From the NCBI GenBank assembly GCA_937895345.1, contig CALAWP010000059.1, positions 1 through 64,000 on the forward strand: a stretch of DNA of 64,000 nt. Direction: 5' to 3'. The position numbers and the translations under genes are program-made. Origin of the DNA: an uncultured Paenibacillus sp. GTDB taxonomy: Bacteria > Bacillota > Bacilli > Paenibacillales > Paenibacillaceae. This document shows, piece by piece, positions 25,576-33,215 of the stretch. Each line of letters opens with the position of its first letter. The first letter of the stretch is position 1. The notes under the pieces are model-generated. The model was not told where the DNA came from and did not search any database. It saw nothing but the letters and a program-made list of their open reading frames with translations.

Positions 25576-26889
25576 ATGCACAAAATTACGATCCGAGATT
25601 TTGGCCCCGTAACCGATTGTGAGTTGGAGCTCAAATCCTTCATCGTTCTTATCGGTGAACAAGCAACGGGGAAAAGTACAATAAGCAAATGCATTTATTT
25701 TTGTAAGTCCATAAGGGATCGAGTGAAGTCTCACTTGTACGATGTTCTCACCGGCGGTTTGCCCGATAAACACTCATTAATAAAAAAATTGCGATCTGAA
25801 ATGAAAAAACGTTTTGTTGATCTATTTGGGATTACAAAATTTAAAGATAATTTTTATATTAAATATGAATACGGGCCCGGATTGCATCTCGAGATTACCT
25901 TAACTCAAGATAAGGATAAGTTCATTAACCTGGATTTCTGTTCGACACTTTTGCACCGAATTATTCAAATGGAGCAACAGGCTATAGAATATTATGAGAA
26001 AAAGATAAATGTTTCATCCAATTGGACTGAAGAGTTTTTTGATTTGGAACAAGGGAGGCTTTATAAGCAATTCGACCAAGAGGTTAATGAGTTATTCCAT
26101 GACCATATGGAGCATTATTATATACCTGCCGGACGAGGTCTTTTGTCGCTTTTGGCCAATCAATTACTGAATTTAGAACAAGCTGGTCTTGATTATGTTA
26201 CTCGAGAATTCCTTAAGCTGATTTTGAAGGAGAGAAGCTATTTTGAACAAGGGTTGACGGGAATTTCTAGTTCTTCTCCGATGAGAGACAAACTGAAAAG
26301 TTTAAAAATCGACCAACAAATATCAACAATCTTGCGCGGTTATTACTCCAATCGAAGTGGAAGGGAATTTATTAGACCCAAAACGGAGCGGAACGCCTTG
26401 CCGATTAATTATGCATCGTCGGGACAACAAGAAATTGTATGGATATTAAACTTGTTATGTCTTTGGATGTACACGTCACGCCAAGTTTTTGTCGTAATTG
26501 AGGAACCGGAGGCCCATTTATATCCGATTGCCCAGCGTCAAGTTATCGATTTTGTCGCTTTGTTTACGAATATTACAGGAAGTCATGTGATGATTACGAC
26601 ACATAGTCCCTACGTGCTTACTTCGGCTAATAACTTGTTATATGCCGGAAAGGTTGGAGCGAGGTTTGAGCGTGAAGTAAATCAGTATATTAAAAAGGAA
26701 TATTGGTTGCAGCAGGTCGCTTTCCATGCATATAAGTTAAATTCCGCCACAGAACCATATTTACAAACGATTATGGACGAGGAACTGCTGGAAATAGCCG
26801 CAGAACATTTAGATGAGGTATCCATCGAAATAAGGGAAGTCTATCAAGATATTCTCAACGTGGAGGCGGAACATGGATTTCTCAATTAA
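25576..26889 (+). CDS. AAA/ABC-type ATPase (AAA_15/OLD-like), candidate defence effector subunit
   Basis: 437 residues; ATG at 25576 with AGGTGG 6 bases upstream. The fold is that of SMC/RecF/OLD-like ATPases: the N-terminal strand KITIRDFGPVTDCELEL, Walker A GEQATGKST (residues 27-35), a long divergent middle region, a signature-like SGQQE near 278, Walker B VFVVIEEPEAHLYP near 305 and the H-loop ITTHSPYVLTS near 342. No TOPRIM, HNH or transporter domain is visible in the C-terminal ~80 residues. Composition is AT-rich compared with degU and comFA. It overlaps the next gene by 17 bases, implying translational coupling and probably a complex. ATPase/effector pairs of this layout are typical of anti-phage systems, but the exact family is not recognised. 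Confidence 0.75.
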   Translation: MHKITIRDFGPVTDCELELKSFIVLIGEQATGKSTISKCIYFCKSIRDRVKSHLYDVLTGGLPDKHSLIKKLRSEMKKRFVDLFGITKFKDNFYIKYEYGPGLHLEITLTQDKDKFINLDFCSTLLHRIIQMEQQAIEYYEKKINVSSNWTEEFFDLEQGRLYKQFDQEVNELFHDHMEHYYIPAGRGLLSLLANQLLNLEQAGLDYVTREFLKLILKERSYFEQGLTGISSSSPMRDKLKSLKIDQQISTILRGYYSNRSGREFIRPKTERNALPINYASSGQQEIVWILNLLCLWMYTSRQVFVVIEEPEAHLYPIAQRQVIDFVALFTNITGSHVMITTHSPYVLTSANNLLYAGKVGARFEREVNQYIKKEYWLQQVAFHAYKLNSATEPYLQTIMDEELLEIAAEHLDEVSIEIREVYQDILNVEAEHGFLN

Positions 26890-27409
26890 ATACCCTGAGT
26901 ATACCGAACAACTGAACGTCGGGGACAGGCGTACGCTAAGAGAAGAAAAAGCTGTGCTGTTTATTAAAGCTGTACAACCGCTGCAAGTTGTTGAGGTAGA
27001 CAAAAAAGTAATACCGGAAAGACCAAATCAAAAGATGTGCGATTACTTTATTCAGACTACTAACGGACGCGACATCAATTTTATTGAATTAAAAGGGATT
27101 GACATGGAACAAGCTTGTAAGCAAATATTAAAATCGATAGAATACTTTGAAACGGATAGAGAATTACAAGAAGTGTTGAACCATGCCGAGACAGCCAAGG
27201 GATACATTGTGAGCCGCCAGAAACATGTACCGGGTCTTCTAGTTACTAGCGGAAAAAAGCTGCAAAGCAAACTGCAGAAGATAAGCCGAAAACGCGACGA
27301 CCCGCATTTAATCTCGATAAAATGCGTGAAAAACCTCATTAGAAATGAGACGCCGGTAAAAAAGTGCGACCACATGATTGTCACAAATGACTATCCACTG
27401 CAATTATAG
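26873..27409 (+). CDS. Small PD-(D/E)xK nuclease-like partner of the ATPase
   Basis: 178 residues; ATG at 26873 with GGAGG 6 bases upstream, inside the end of the ATPase gene. I do not recognise a named family. The central segment has the spacing of a PD-(D/E)xK active site: Asp57 (MCDYFI), a beta hairpin, then Glu72-Leu-Lys74 in FIELKG, followed by a helix with Gln (QACKQILKSIEYF). The C-terminal half is basic (GKKLQSKLQKISRKRDD), which would suit nucleic-acid binding. Composition is AT-rich like its partner. Inference: an effector nuclease controlled by the upstream ATPase. It could also be a non-catalytic partner protein. Confidence 0.55.
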   Translation: MDFSIKYPEYTEQLNVGDRRTLREEKAVLFIKAVQPLQVVEVDKKVIPERPNQKMCDYFIQTTNGRDINFIELKGIDMEQACKQILKSIEYFETDRELQEVLNHAETAKGYIVSRQKHVPGLLVTSGKKLQSKLQKISRKRDDPHLISIKCVKNLIRNETPVKKCDHMIVTNDYPLQL

Positions 27410-27479
27410 TAATTGCAATAATTACAATAATGAATATAACATTTCTTAATGGAATGCGGTTGTTATGGGGCAAAAGAGC

Positions 27480-27511
27480 AATGGCCGCCGTTAGAATGAA
27501 CGGCGGCCATT
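27480..27511. terminator. Hairpin at the convergent end of the ATPase/nuclease module
   Basis: A perfect 13-bp stem AATGGCCGCCGTT/AACGGCGGCCATT with a 6-base loop, usable on either strand. T tracts are poor on both sides. Confidence 0.6.
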
Positions 27512-27526
27512 GCTGGAAAAGGTAAT

Positions 27527-27589
27527 GATCGGCCATTCAATTGGCCTGGCCGATCATCGCTCGGTCTGGTAGTCCGTAATAACCGAGCG
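27527..27589. terminator. Two further hairpins downstream of the minus-strand wall-protein gene
   Basis: GATCGGCC/GGCCGATC (27527-27534 with 27548-27555) and CGCTCGGT/ACCGAGCG (27558-27565 with 27582-27589). The second sits just past the stop of the minus-strand gene and is its likely transcript end. Confidence 0.55.
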
Positions 27590-27591
27590 CA

Positions 27592-29004
27592 TTAGGTGCT
27601 TTTTTCTTTTTTTCGCTTCCGGATCGCGAGCAGGCCGGTTGTTGTCATAAATGCGCCCAGCAAGTAATAAGGGATCGGGCTGGACTCTCCCGTTTTGGGC
27701 AAACGGTCGATGGGAACTTCTTTTTCGTCTTCCGTTTGGTCGACGATCTCATCGTCGTCACCGCTGCCGCGAGGAATTTCCTCCTCATCTACTTCGATGA
27801 TTTCAGGCGTCTCGGACGGTTCGGCAGACGGCTCATCGGATGGTTCGCCGGATGGGTCTGGCGAAACCGTAGGCGAGCCGGTCGGCGTGCTTGTTGGTGA
27901 GTCGCTAGGTGTACTGGACGGCGTGCTAGTTGGCGTGCTGCTAGGAGTGCTCGATGGCGTGCTGCCAGGCGAGCTGGACGGCGTGCTGCTAGGTGTGCTC
28001 GATGGCGTGCTGCCAGGTGTGCTGGACGGCGTGCTGCCAGGCGTACTGGACGGCGTGCTGCCAGGCGTACTGGACGGCGTGTTGCCAGGCGTGCTGGATG
28101 GCGTCTCGCTAGGTGTACTGGACGGCGTGCTGCTAGGCGTGCTGGACGGCGTGTTGCCAGGCGTGCTGGACGGCGTGTTGCCAGGCGTGCTGGATGGCGT
28201 CTCGCTAGGTGCACTGGACGGCGTCTCGCTAGGTGTGCTCGATGGCGTGCTGCTAGGCGTGCTGGACGGCGTCTCGCTAGGCGTACTGGATGGCGTGCTG
28301 CTAGGCGTGCTGGACGGCGTCTCGCTAGGCGTGCTGGACGGCGACGGGGTCGGCGTCGGACATGCGCTATTTTTTAACAGGATAAAGTTGATTAAGGTAA
28401 GATGGTCATGCCCGTAGCCGGGATTCAGCGTGTATTGAAGCGGCCCGGCATACAAGTCCAATTGAGCGTTGCCGCATGCGGGCAAATTGATCGTCAGCTC
28501 GTATACGCCGGGCTTGTCGTATTTGGCGGTGGTACCGTCATAATGCACTTGATCTTCATAAGGCTCGGGATTGGCATCATACGTATATACCGAAAAGCTT
28601 ACTTCTACGCAATGGTCCAGCGTTTTGAATTTGGCCGTCGCGGTGCCGTCGGAATGAATGGTGATATAAGGATGGCTGCCGTGCTGACTGACCTTATTGG
28701 CGTTTTTGGCATAATGTACGCATACTTTGTCCGGCTTTTCCTGTTGGTCTGCCGGGTTCTCCGCCGCTTCCGGCGGCAGCGCCTCATGGTCATCCTCCGG
28801 AACGGATTCCGGTTCTTCCGTTTCGTTCTCCGAGCTTGTGCCGCTTGTCCCGTTCTCGGCCGGCTCTTCCGCATGCTCCGCCTCAGTTGTAGCCGGGGCT
28901 TCGAAGGTTGCCGTTTCTTCGGCCCATACCCATGAGCTAAGCGACAGCGACAAGATGAGCAGCGCCGCCATGAACGCGGACATCCGCTTTTTCAGCTTGG
29001 ACAT
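27592..29004 (-). CDS. LPKTG cell-wall-anchored protein with Ser/Thr/Pro repeat stalk
   Basis: 470 residues on the minus strand; the start at 29004 follows AAGGGAGAGTG. A signal peptide (MSAFMAALLILSLSLSSWVWA) is followed by an acidic Glu/Thr/Ala-rich region to about residue 90. A globular domain at ~90-210 has several Cys/His/Tyr residues (CVHYAKNANK, LDHCVEVSFSVY, LPACGNAQLDLYAGP). A stalk of SSTPSETP/SSTPGNTP-type repeats spans ~213-375. The C-terminus carries the sortase signal LPKTGE (27686-27703), a hydrophobic stretch (YYLLGAFMTTTGLLAI) and a basic RKRKKEK tail. It should be covalently attached to peptidoglycan by a sortase, which is not encoded here. It may be an adhesin; the ligand is unknown. 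Confidence 0.88.
   Translation of the reverse strand: MSKLKKRMSAFMAALLILSLSLSSWVWAEETATFEAPATTEAEHAEEPAENGTSGTSSENETEEPESVPEDDHEALPPEAAENPADQQEKPDKVCVHYAKNANKVSQHGSHPYITIHSDGTATAKFKTLDHCVEVSFSVYTYDANPEPYEDQVHYDGTTAKYDKPGVYELTINLPACGNAQLDLYAGPLQYTLNPGYGHDHLTLINFILLKNSACPTPTPSPSSTPSETPSSTPSSTPSSTPSETPSSTPSSTPSSTPSETPSSAPSETPSSTPGNTPSSTPGNTPSSTPSSTPSSTPSETPSSTPGNTPSSTPGSTPSSTPGSTPSSTPGSTPSSTPSSTPSSSPGSTPSSTPSSTPTSTPSSTPSDSPTSTPTGSPTVSPDPSGEPSDEPSAEPSETPEIIEVDEEEIPRGSGDDDEIVDQTEDEKEVPIDRLPKTGESSPIPYYLLGAFMTTTGLLAIRKRKKEKST
27878..28349 (-). repeat. Tandem repeats encoding the Ser/Thr/Pro stalk
   Basis: Direct repeats of 12- and 24-base units (on the plus strand GTGCTGGACGGCGT, GTGCTGCCAGGC, GTCTCGCTAGGC in alternation) encode S-S-T-P, S-E-T-P and G-N-T-P. 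Repeat number is likely to vary between strains. Confidence 0.9.
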
Positions 29005-29017
29005 AAATTCACTCTCC

Positions 29018-29051
29018 CTTATGGCGATGTCGTCATAAGCCGTTTGCGGCT
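29018..29051 (-). promoter_or_regulatory. Leader hairpins next to the wall-protein ribosome-binding site
   Basis: On the minus strand, AGCCG-CAAA-CGGCT is followed at once by CTTATG-aCGA-ca-TCGc-CATAAG, which ends against the GGGAGAG ribosome-binding site. On the plus strand the first hairpin (29038-29051) is followed by TTTTTT and looks like a terminator for antisense transcripts. Confidence 0.4.
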
Positions 29052-29119
29052 TTTTTGGTCAGCTCACCCCTTCAACTATGTAATTGCCCTGAATAATATA
29101 TGATGGCAGTGTTACAAAA

Positions 29120-29147
29120 ATGATAGCATATCTCCTCAATTCGGCAA
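29120..29147 (-). promoter_or_regulatory. Possible promoter of the LPKTG protein gene
   Basis: Minus strand: TTGCCG (29147-29142), a 16-base spacer and TATCAT (29125-29120), about 115 bases before the start codon. Confidence 0.4.
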
Positions 29148-29297
29148 GGGTGTTAATTTGTGTATTGTTGTTGAGCGAAATGCCTTTTTTGTCGAAACCG
29201 TTTGCAAAAAATTGCGGTCGCACGCACCCTTGTCCCCCAAACGCCGTAACCGTTAGGCGCACGGCGGCATATAGTACAGCAAGAGGAGGTGGCCGGG

Positions 29298-29759
29298 ATG
29301 GCAGAGCTTCTGTTGATTGTATTCGGGTGTTACGTTGCGGCCGCGGCGCTGGTGCATTTGGCGTTTTGGATGAGCCGCGGGAGACGCCGGGCGAGCAAGC
29401 ACTACGTTTTTATAGCGGATCATCGCCAGGACCAAATGGAATGGTATTTGCGGTCGTTGTTTGCTTTTTCGAGGAGAATGGGGACGGACGTCCGACTGAC
29501 GGTGGTGGACCGCGGCGCGACGGAGGATACGAAGGCTATTGTCGAAAAATGGGGCAGGGACGGAAAAAAAGTCAGCCTGCATACGGCCTTGCCGGAGGCG
29601 AAAGGGGGGGAGGAGGACCGAAAGCGATTGCAGCCAAAGGGCGATCAAGCCGTGCATCTCATGTGGATGCTGCAGGAGGAGGGCATCGTATCCGAAACCG
29701 ATCACGCGGTTCTAGTCGATTTGCAAAATCCGACAGACTTGTCGAAAATGCCTTTTTAG
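29298..29759 (+). CDS. Small membrane-anchored protein with a glycosyltransferase-2-like segment
   Basis: 153 residues from the ATG at 29298 (AGAGGAGG 8 bases upstream). Residues 1-20 form one transmembrane helix (LLLIVFGCYVAAAALVHLAFW), followed by a basic stop-transfer RGRRRASK. The soluble part starts with a beta strand (HYVFIADHRQDQMEWYLRSL) and contains LTVVDRGATEDTKAIVEKW, which resembles the D-x-G-S-x-D-x-T nucleotide-binding start of GT-A glycosyltransferases. The protein is far too short to be a complete enzyme and lacks an acceptor half. Its function is unknown. It ends just before a terminator that separates it from comFA. Confidence 0.65.
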   Translation: MAELLLIVFGCYVAAAALVHLAFWMSRGRRRASKHYVFIADHRQDQMEWYLRSLFAFSRRMGTDVRLTVVDRGATEDTKAIVEKWGRDGKKVSLHTALPEAKGGEEDRKRLQPKGDQAVHLMWMLQEEGIVSETDHAVLVDLQNPTDLSKMPF

Positions 29760-29790
29760 ATTATAATTTGTCACAAAAAGATATGGAGTG

Positions 29791-29843
29791 AAGCACACTC
29801 GGTAGCGCCATTGGTCGGCGTTGTCGGTGTGCTTTTTATTTTT
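29791..29843 (+). terminator. Terminator between the small membrane protein gene and comFA
   Basis: AAGCACAC (29791-29798) pairs with GTGTGCTT (29827-29834), with GC-rich pairing possible inside, then TTTATTTTT. It supports a comFA start downstream of it. Confidence 0.78.
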
Positions 29844-29867
29844 AGGGCTGAAAGGGGAGGGCGGCAG

Positions 29868-32800
29868 TTGAAGGCGCATGTGTATTTGATCAAAGAGGAC
29901 GGGAGCTGGCGCGCGGGCTTGACGATCGACCCGGCGGTCGATTACCGCTATTGGTTCGGCTGCGTGCGGGAATGGGGCCGAAGGCATTCGGCCTACTCCG
30001 GGTGGCTGTGGCGGGAGCCGCTGCCTTTGGGCGAGGCTTGCCGGGTCGTCGGCTTGTGGACGAGGCTGTACGGGAATGACGGGCTGGACGTATTAAGGCC
30101 GAAAAGAAGGGTTGGTTACCGCAAGACGTCTTGGCGGCTTGGCAGGGCCGGTTCGGCGGGGTCGGGCGGCGAATACGGCTCGGGCGTTTCAGAAGGCGGC
30201 CGGCTCAGGCCAGGAAGCGGAGATGAGGAAAGGGCTCTCGATCATTTGGCCGAATTGATCGCGATGCTGCGGAACGACGAACGCGAAGGCCGGGAAGCGG
30301 GATCGGGGGCGAGGGCCATATGGAACAGATGGCGGCGTTACCGGAGGAGTAAGCGGAAGATGGAGGCGGATGCAGCTGTGCGGGAGATGTCGCTGTCGGA
30401 TCTGGCGGAACGATGGGAGCCCGGGCGCAGCGCGTACGGACAGCCTTCGGTCAGTGGCGGGCCGAAGGCGGAAAACGATTATGCGAAGGAGGAGGAACGG
30501 ATGGAGGCGGCGGGGGCAAGCGGCAAAGCCATCAGGTACGGGCATCCGGACTTTGGCCGCGATGCGGTTAAAGAAAAGGAAATGGAGTATACATACGAGA
30601 TTGGCGGGGGGATGGAAGGCGGCGACCGGCGGCAGAAGGAGAAGAAGCGGTCTGCCGGTGCGGCAGAGGCGGATAGCGGCGGCGAAGTGAAGCGGGGAGG
30701 CGAGTCGGCAGAGGCGGATAGCCGCGTGATGAAGCGGGCCGGTGGAGCGGCAGAGGCGAGCAGCGGGAGCGCAGTGAAGCGGGCCGGTGGAGCGGCAGAG
30801 GCGAGCGGCGGGAGCGCAGTGGAGCGGACCGGTGGAGCGGCAGAGGCGGGAAGCGGCGCGGTGAAGCGGGCGCGTGGCGCCGGGGACGCGGCTAAGGAGC
30901 CGGGCCGCGGAGGGACGGATTCGGCCGCCGGCAAGGTGGCGGCCAAGGAGGCGGCGGCCGGCGCGAAGCTGGCCGGCGAGCTGCTGCAGGGACGCGCGCT
31001 GCTGAGAAGCGAAGCGCGCGCCCTGCTGGAAGGGGCGGCACCGCCCGGGGCGTTCTGGAGCTGGAGCGAAGCGATTCAGCTCGCGTCGCTGCTCGGGCGG
31101 GTGCGCCTCGGCGGAGCGGTCGCGGCCGCGGAAGCCGGGGAGCGCCGCTGCCTGCGCTGCGGCAGCGGGGAAGAGCGCATGCGCCGGACGCCGTGCGCTT
31201 CCTGCGGCCGGGAGTGCGCGTATTGCGAGGCATGCCTGACGATGGGGCGAAGCCGGGAATGCGAGCTGCTGGTGACGGGTATTTACAAGTCGCCGTTATG
31301 GGACAGCGGCTCGACGGCGGCGAGCCGAAGCGGAGGTCGGGGCGGAACCGGCGGCCATACATATGCAGGCTCGCGCGGACAAGGCGGCAATGGCGAGCGA
31401 CGTCTCGGGATGCTGGATGGCGTTGACGAAACAAAGGAAGAGATGGGAGCCGGCTATCGGACGGTGCTTCCGCCGATCGCGGAACGGCTGAAGCGCTGGG
31501 GGCTTAGTCCCGCCCAAACGGAGGCGGCGGCGGAGGCTTTGCGCTTTGCCGAGCGGCCGAACGCCGACCAGCGCGCTTGGGGGCAAGGCGCTTGGGCAGA
31601 AGCGAGTCGGCCATATGCCGGAGCCCCATGGCGCAAGCAGAATGACCGCAAGAAGGCAGGTGCCTTTTCCTTCTTCCCCCCACCTTACCGAACCGAAGCG
31701 CTTGCCCAAGCTGCGGGATGCGAGGGAAGAGGCATCCGGCCGGTCGCATGCATGACGGGCAAGGGGACGCGCCGCAAGGGGCTAAGTCCGCTGGCTTGGC
31801 TGCGAAGGCCCGACACTTCTGCCGGTCGTAAGGGCGATGGCTTACGGAAGCGGAAGACTGACTCCGTAAGGCAAGACGAATCGGAAGAAGATGTTTCATC
31901 GTCTGGGACCGGCGGATCGAGCATTCACATGTCGCCCTCCGATAAATCCGGTATGCGGATGGCTGACCTCACGCCATATGGGACGCATCGGCCTGACCAG
32001 TTTTCGGGCGAAGGAGTTGCCGCGATCGGGCGGGACGTTGCCGCCGCATTCCTTTCTTTGCAGGAAGAAAGGACAGACATCCGCAGCTTCTTGCTGTGGG
32101 CCGTTACAGGAGCGGGCAAGACGGAAATGATCTTTCCGCTGGTTGAATCGTTTTTGCGCAGAGGCGGTCGAGCGCTGATCGCTACGCCGCGCAGGGACGT
32201 CGTCATCGAGTTGGATCCCCGCATCCGACGGGCCTTCCCCGAAGCTTCCGTCACAACGCTGTACGGCGGGAGCGAGCAGCGCTGGGAACGCGGCGATATT
32301 ACCCTGGCGACGACGCATCAGCTGTTCCGGTTTCAAGGCGCGTTCGATCTGGTCGTGATTGACGAGATGGATGCCTTTCCATACGACGGAGATCCTCAGC
32401 TGCATTACGCCGCCGAAAAAAGCTGCGCCGCCTTTGCGTTCCGTGTGCTGCTGTCGGCAACGCCTCCGCGCAGCCTGCAACTGGCCGCTCGCAGAGGCCG
32501 TCTTGCACACGCGAAGGTGCCGGTTCGCTATCACCGGCATCCGCTCCCGGTGCCCCGGCTGATTCGTACGGTTTCCGTCTCCCATATGCTGCGCACAGGC
32601 AAGCTGCCGGCCGCGCTGGTTCACGCCTTGGGCCAGTCTCTGAACCGGGGCGCGCAAATTTTCGTATTTGTGCAGCGGATCGCCTATTCGGAACGATTTG
32701 CCGAGCTTTTGCGGCGCAAGTTAAAGTTCGGACGCATTGAAGCGACATCCTCCAAGGACCCCGGCCGCGCGGATAAAGTCTTGCGGTTCCGGGCCGGAGA

Positions 32801-33215
32801 TATTCGCATTCTGGTGACGACGACCATTTTGGAGCGAGGGGTCACGATTCCCCGAAGCGACGTCTTTATTATGGACGCGGACGGAGCATTGTTCAGCGAG
32901 GCGGCGCTTGTCCAAATGGCAGGCCGTGCCGGGAGGTCGGCGGACGACCCGGCGGGCAACGTATACTTTTTCTCCAGCGAACGCAATTTGTCCCAGGTTC
33001 GCGCGGTTCGCCATATCCGGGGAATGAACCGGATTGCCCGTCGCAAAGGGTTTTTATTGCTACAACAATGGCATAGAAAGAACGTTCGACGGTGGGTGGG
33101 GCTCCCATTGATCGAGGCGATTCAGCGCTGGACAGCCTCTGGCGGGACTAAGCGCTACAAGGGGCGCGCGCAGCGAAGAAAGCGGCCTGCCGGCCCAAGC
33201 GGGAGGAAGCCATGA
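29868..33215 (+). CDS. comFA: ComFA, DEAD-type ATP-dependent DNA translocase for competence, with a large N-terminal expansion
   Basis: 1115 residues from the TTG at 29868 (AAAGGGGAGG at 29851-29860); an upstream in-frame GTG/ATG near 29811 lies inside the terminator. ComFA drives single-stranded DNA through ComEC during transformation. The four-Cys zinc module is at about 425-465 (CLRCGSG...CASCGREC, CEACL). The helicase core has Walker A AVTGAGKTE near 745, DEMDAFP near 831, LLSATPP near 862 and the C-terminal motif VQMAGRAGRS near 1018. The core matches ComFA, but Bacillus ComFA is under half this length. The extra ~400 residues before the zinc module are Arg/Glu/Gly/Ala-rich and low-complexity, with a 15-residue tandem repeat. 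A second low-complexity insert (about 490-700) separates zinc module and helicase. Confidence 0.88.
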   Translation: MKAHVYLIKEDGSWRAGLTIDPAVDYRYWFGCVREWGRRHSAYSGWLWREPLPLGEACRVVGLWTRLYGNDGLDVLRPKRRVGYRKTSWRLGRAGSAGSGGEYGSGVSEGGRLRPGSGDEERALDHLAELIAMLRNDEREGREAGSGARAIWNRWRRYRRSKRKMEADAAVREMSLSDLAERWEPGRSAYGQPSVSGGPKAENDYAKEEERMEAAGASGKAIRYGHPDFGRDAVKEKEMEYTYEIGGGMEGGDRRQKEKKRSAGAAEADSGGEVKRGGESAEADSRVMKRAGGAAEASSGSAVKRAGGAAEASGGSAVERTGGAAEAGSGAVKRARGAGDAAKEPGRGGTDSAAGKVAAKEAAAGAKLAGELLQGRALLRSEARALLEGAAPPGAFWSWSEAIQLASLLGRVRLGGAVAAAEAGERRCLRCGSGEERMRRTPCASCGRECAYCEACLTMGRSRECELLVTGIYKSPLWDSGSTAASRSGGRGGTGGHTYAGSRGQGGNGERRLGMLDGVDETKEEMGAGYRTVLPPIAERLKRWGLSPAQTEAAAEALRFAERPNADQRAWGQGAWAEASRPYAGAPWRKQNDRKKAGAFSFFPPPYRTEALAQAAGCEGRGIRPVACMTGKGTRRKGLSPLAWLRRPDTSAGRKGDGLRKRKTDSVRQDESEEDVSSSGTGGSSIHMSPSDKSGMRMADLTPYGTHRPDQFSGEGVAAIGRDVAAAFLSLQEERTDIRSFLLWAVTGAGKTEMIFPLVESFLRRGGRALIATPRRDVVIELDPRIRRAFPEASVTTLYGGSEQRWERGDITLATTHQLFRFQGAFDLVVIDEMDAFPYDGDPQLHYAAEKSCAAFAFRVLLSATPPRSLQLAARRGRLAHAKVPVRYHRHPLPVPRLIRTVSVSHMLRTGKLPAALVHALGQSLNRGAQIFVFVQRIAYSERFAELLRRKLKFGRIEATSSKDPGRADKVLRFRAGDIRILVTTTILERGVTIPRSDVFIMDADGALFSEAALVQMAGRAGRSADDPAGNVYFFSSERNLSQVRAVRHIRGMNRIARRKGFLLLQQWHRKNVRRWVGLPLIEAIQRWTASGGTKRYKGRAQRRKRPAGPSGRKP
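30651..30875 (+). repeat. 45-bp tandem repeats within comFA
   Basis: Units start at 30729, 30774 and 30819, with a 42-base copy running into 30861 and degenerate copies before 30729. The 45-base unit encodes K-R-A-G-G-A-A-E-A-S-S-G-S-A-V and keeps the reading frame. The first two full units are nearly identical. Confidence 0.85.

Noticed and set aside
25576..27409. Assignment of the ATPase module to Septu, Gabija or PARIS
   Set aside because: No HNH motif, UvrD-type helicase, or TOPRIM/DUF4435 protein is encoded beside it, so only a general ATPase plus nuclease-like description is justified.
27878..28349. CRISPR-like direct repeats
   Set aside because: Contiguous coding repeats without unique spacers and no cas genes nearby. 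The same applies to the comFA repeats at 30651-30875.
27695..28417. 240-residue plus-strand frame with GVLDGV repeats
   Set aside because: The reverse complement of the S/T-P stalk repeats. The minus-strand protein has signal peptide, stalk and LPKTG signal; this frame has none.
29005..29110. c-di-GMP-type riboswitch in the leader of the LPKTG gene (minus strand)
   Set aside because: The leader has GGGCAA and small hairpins, but the conserved aptamer core and its tetraloop/receptor pattern could not be found.
29120..29791. 223-codon plus-strand frame overlapping the small membrane protein
   Set aside because: A different frame from 29298-29759. That frame has the ribosome-binding site, transmembrane helix and protein-like composition, whereas this one is Gly/Arg-rich shadow sequence.
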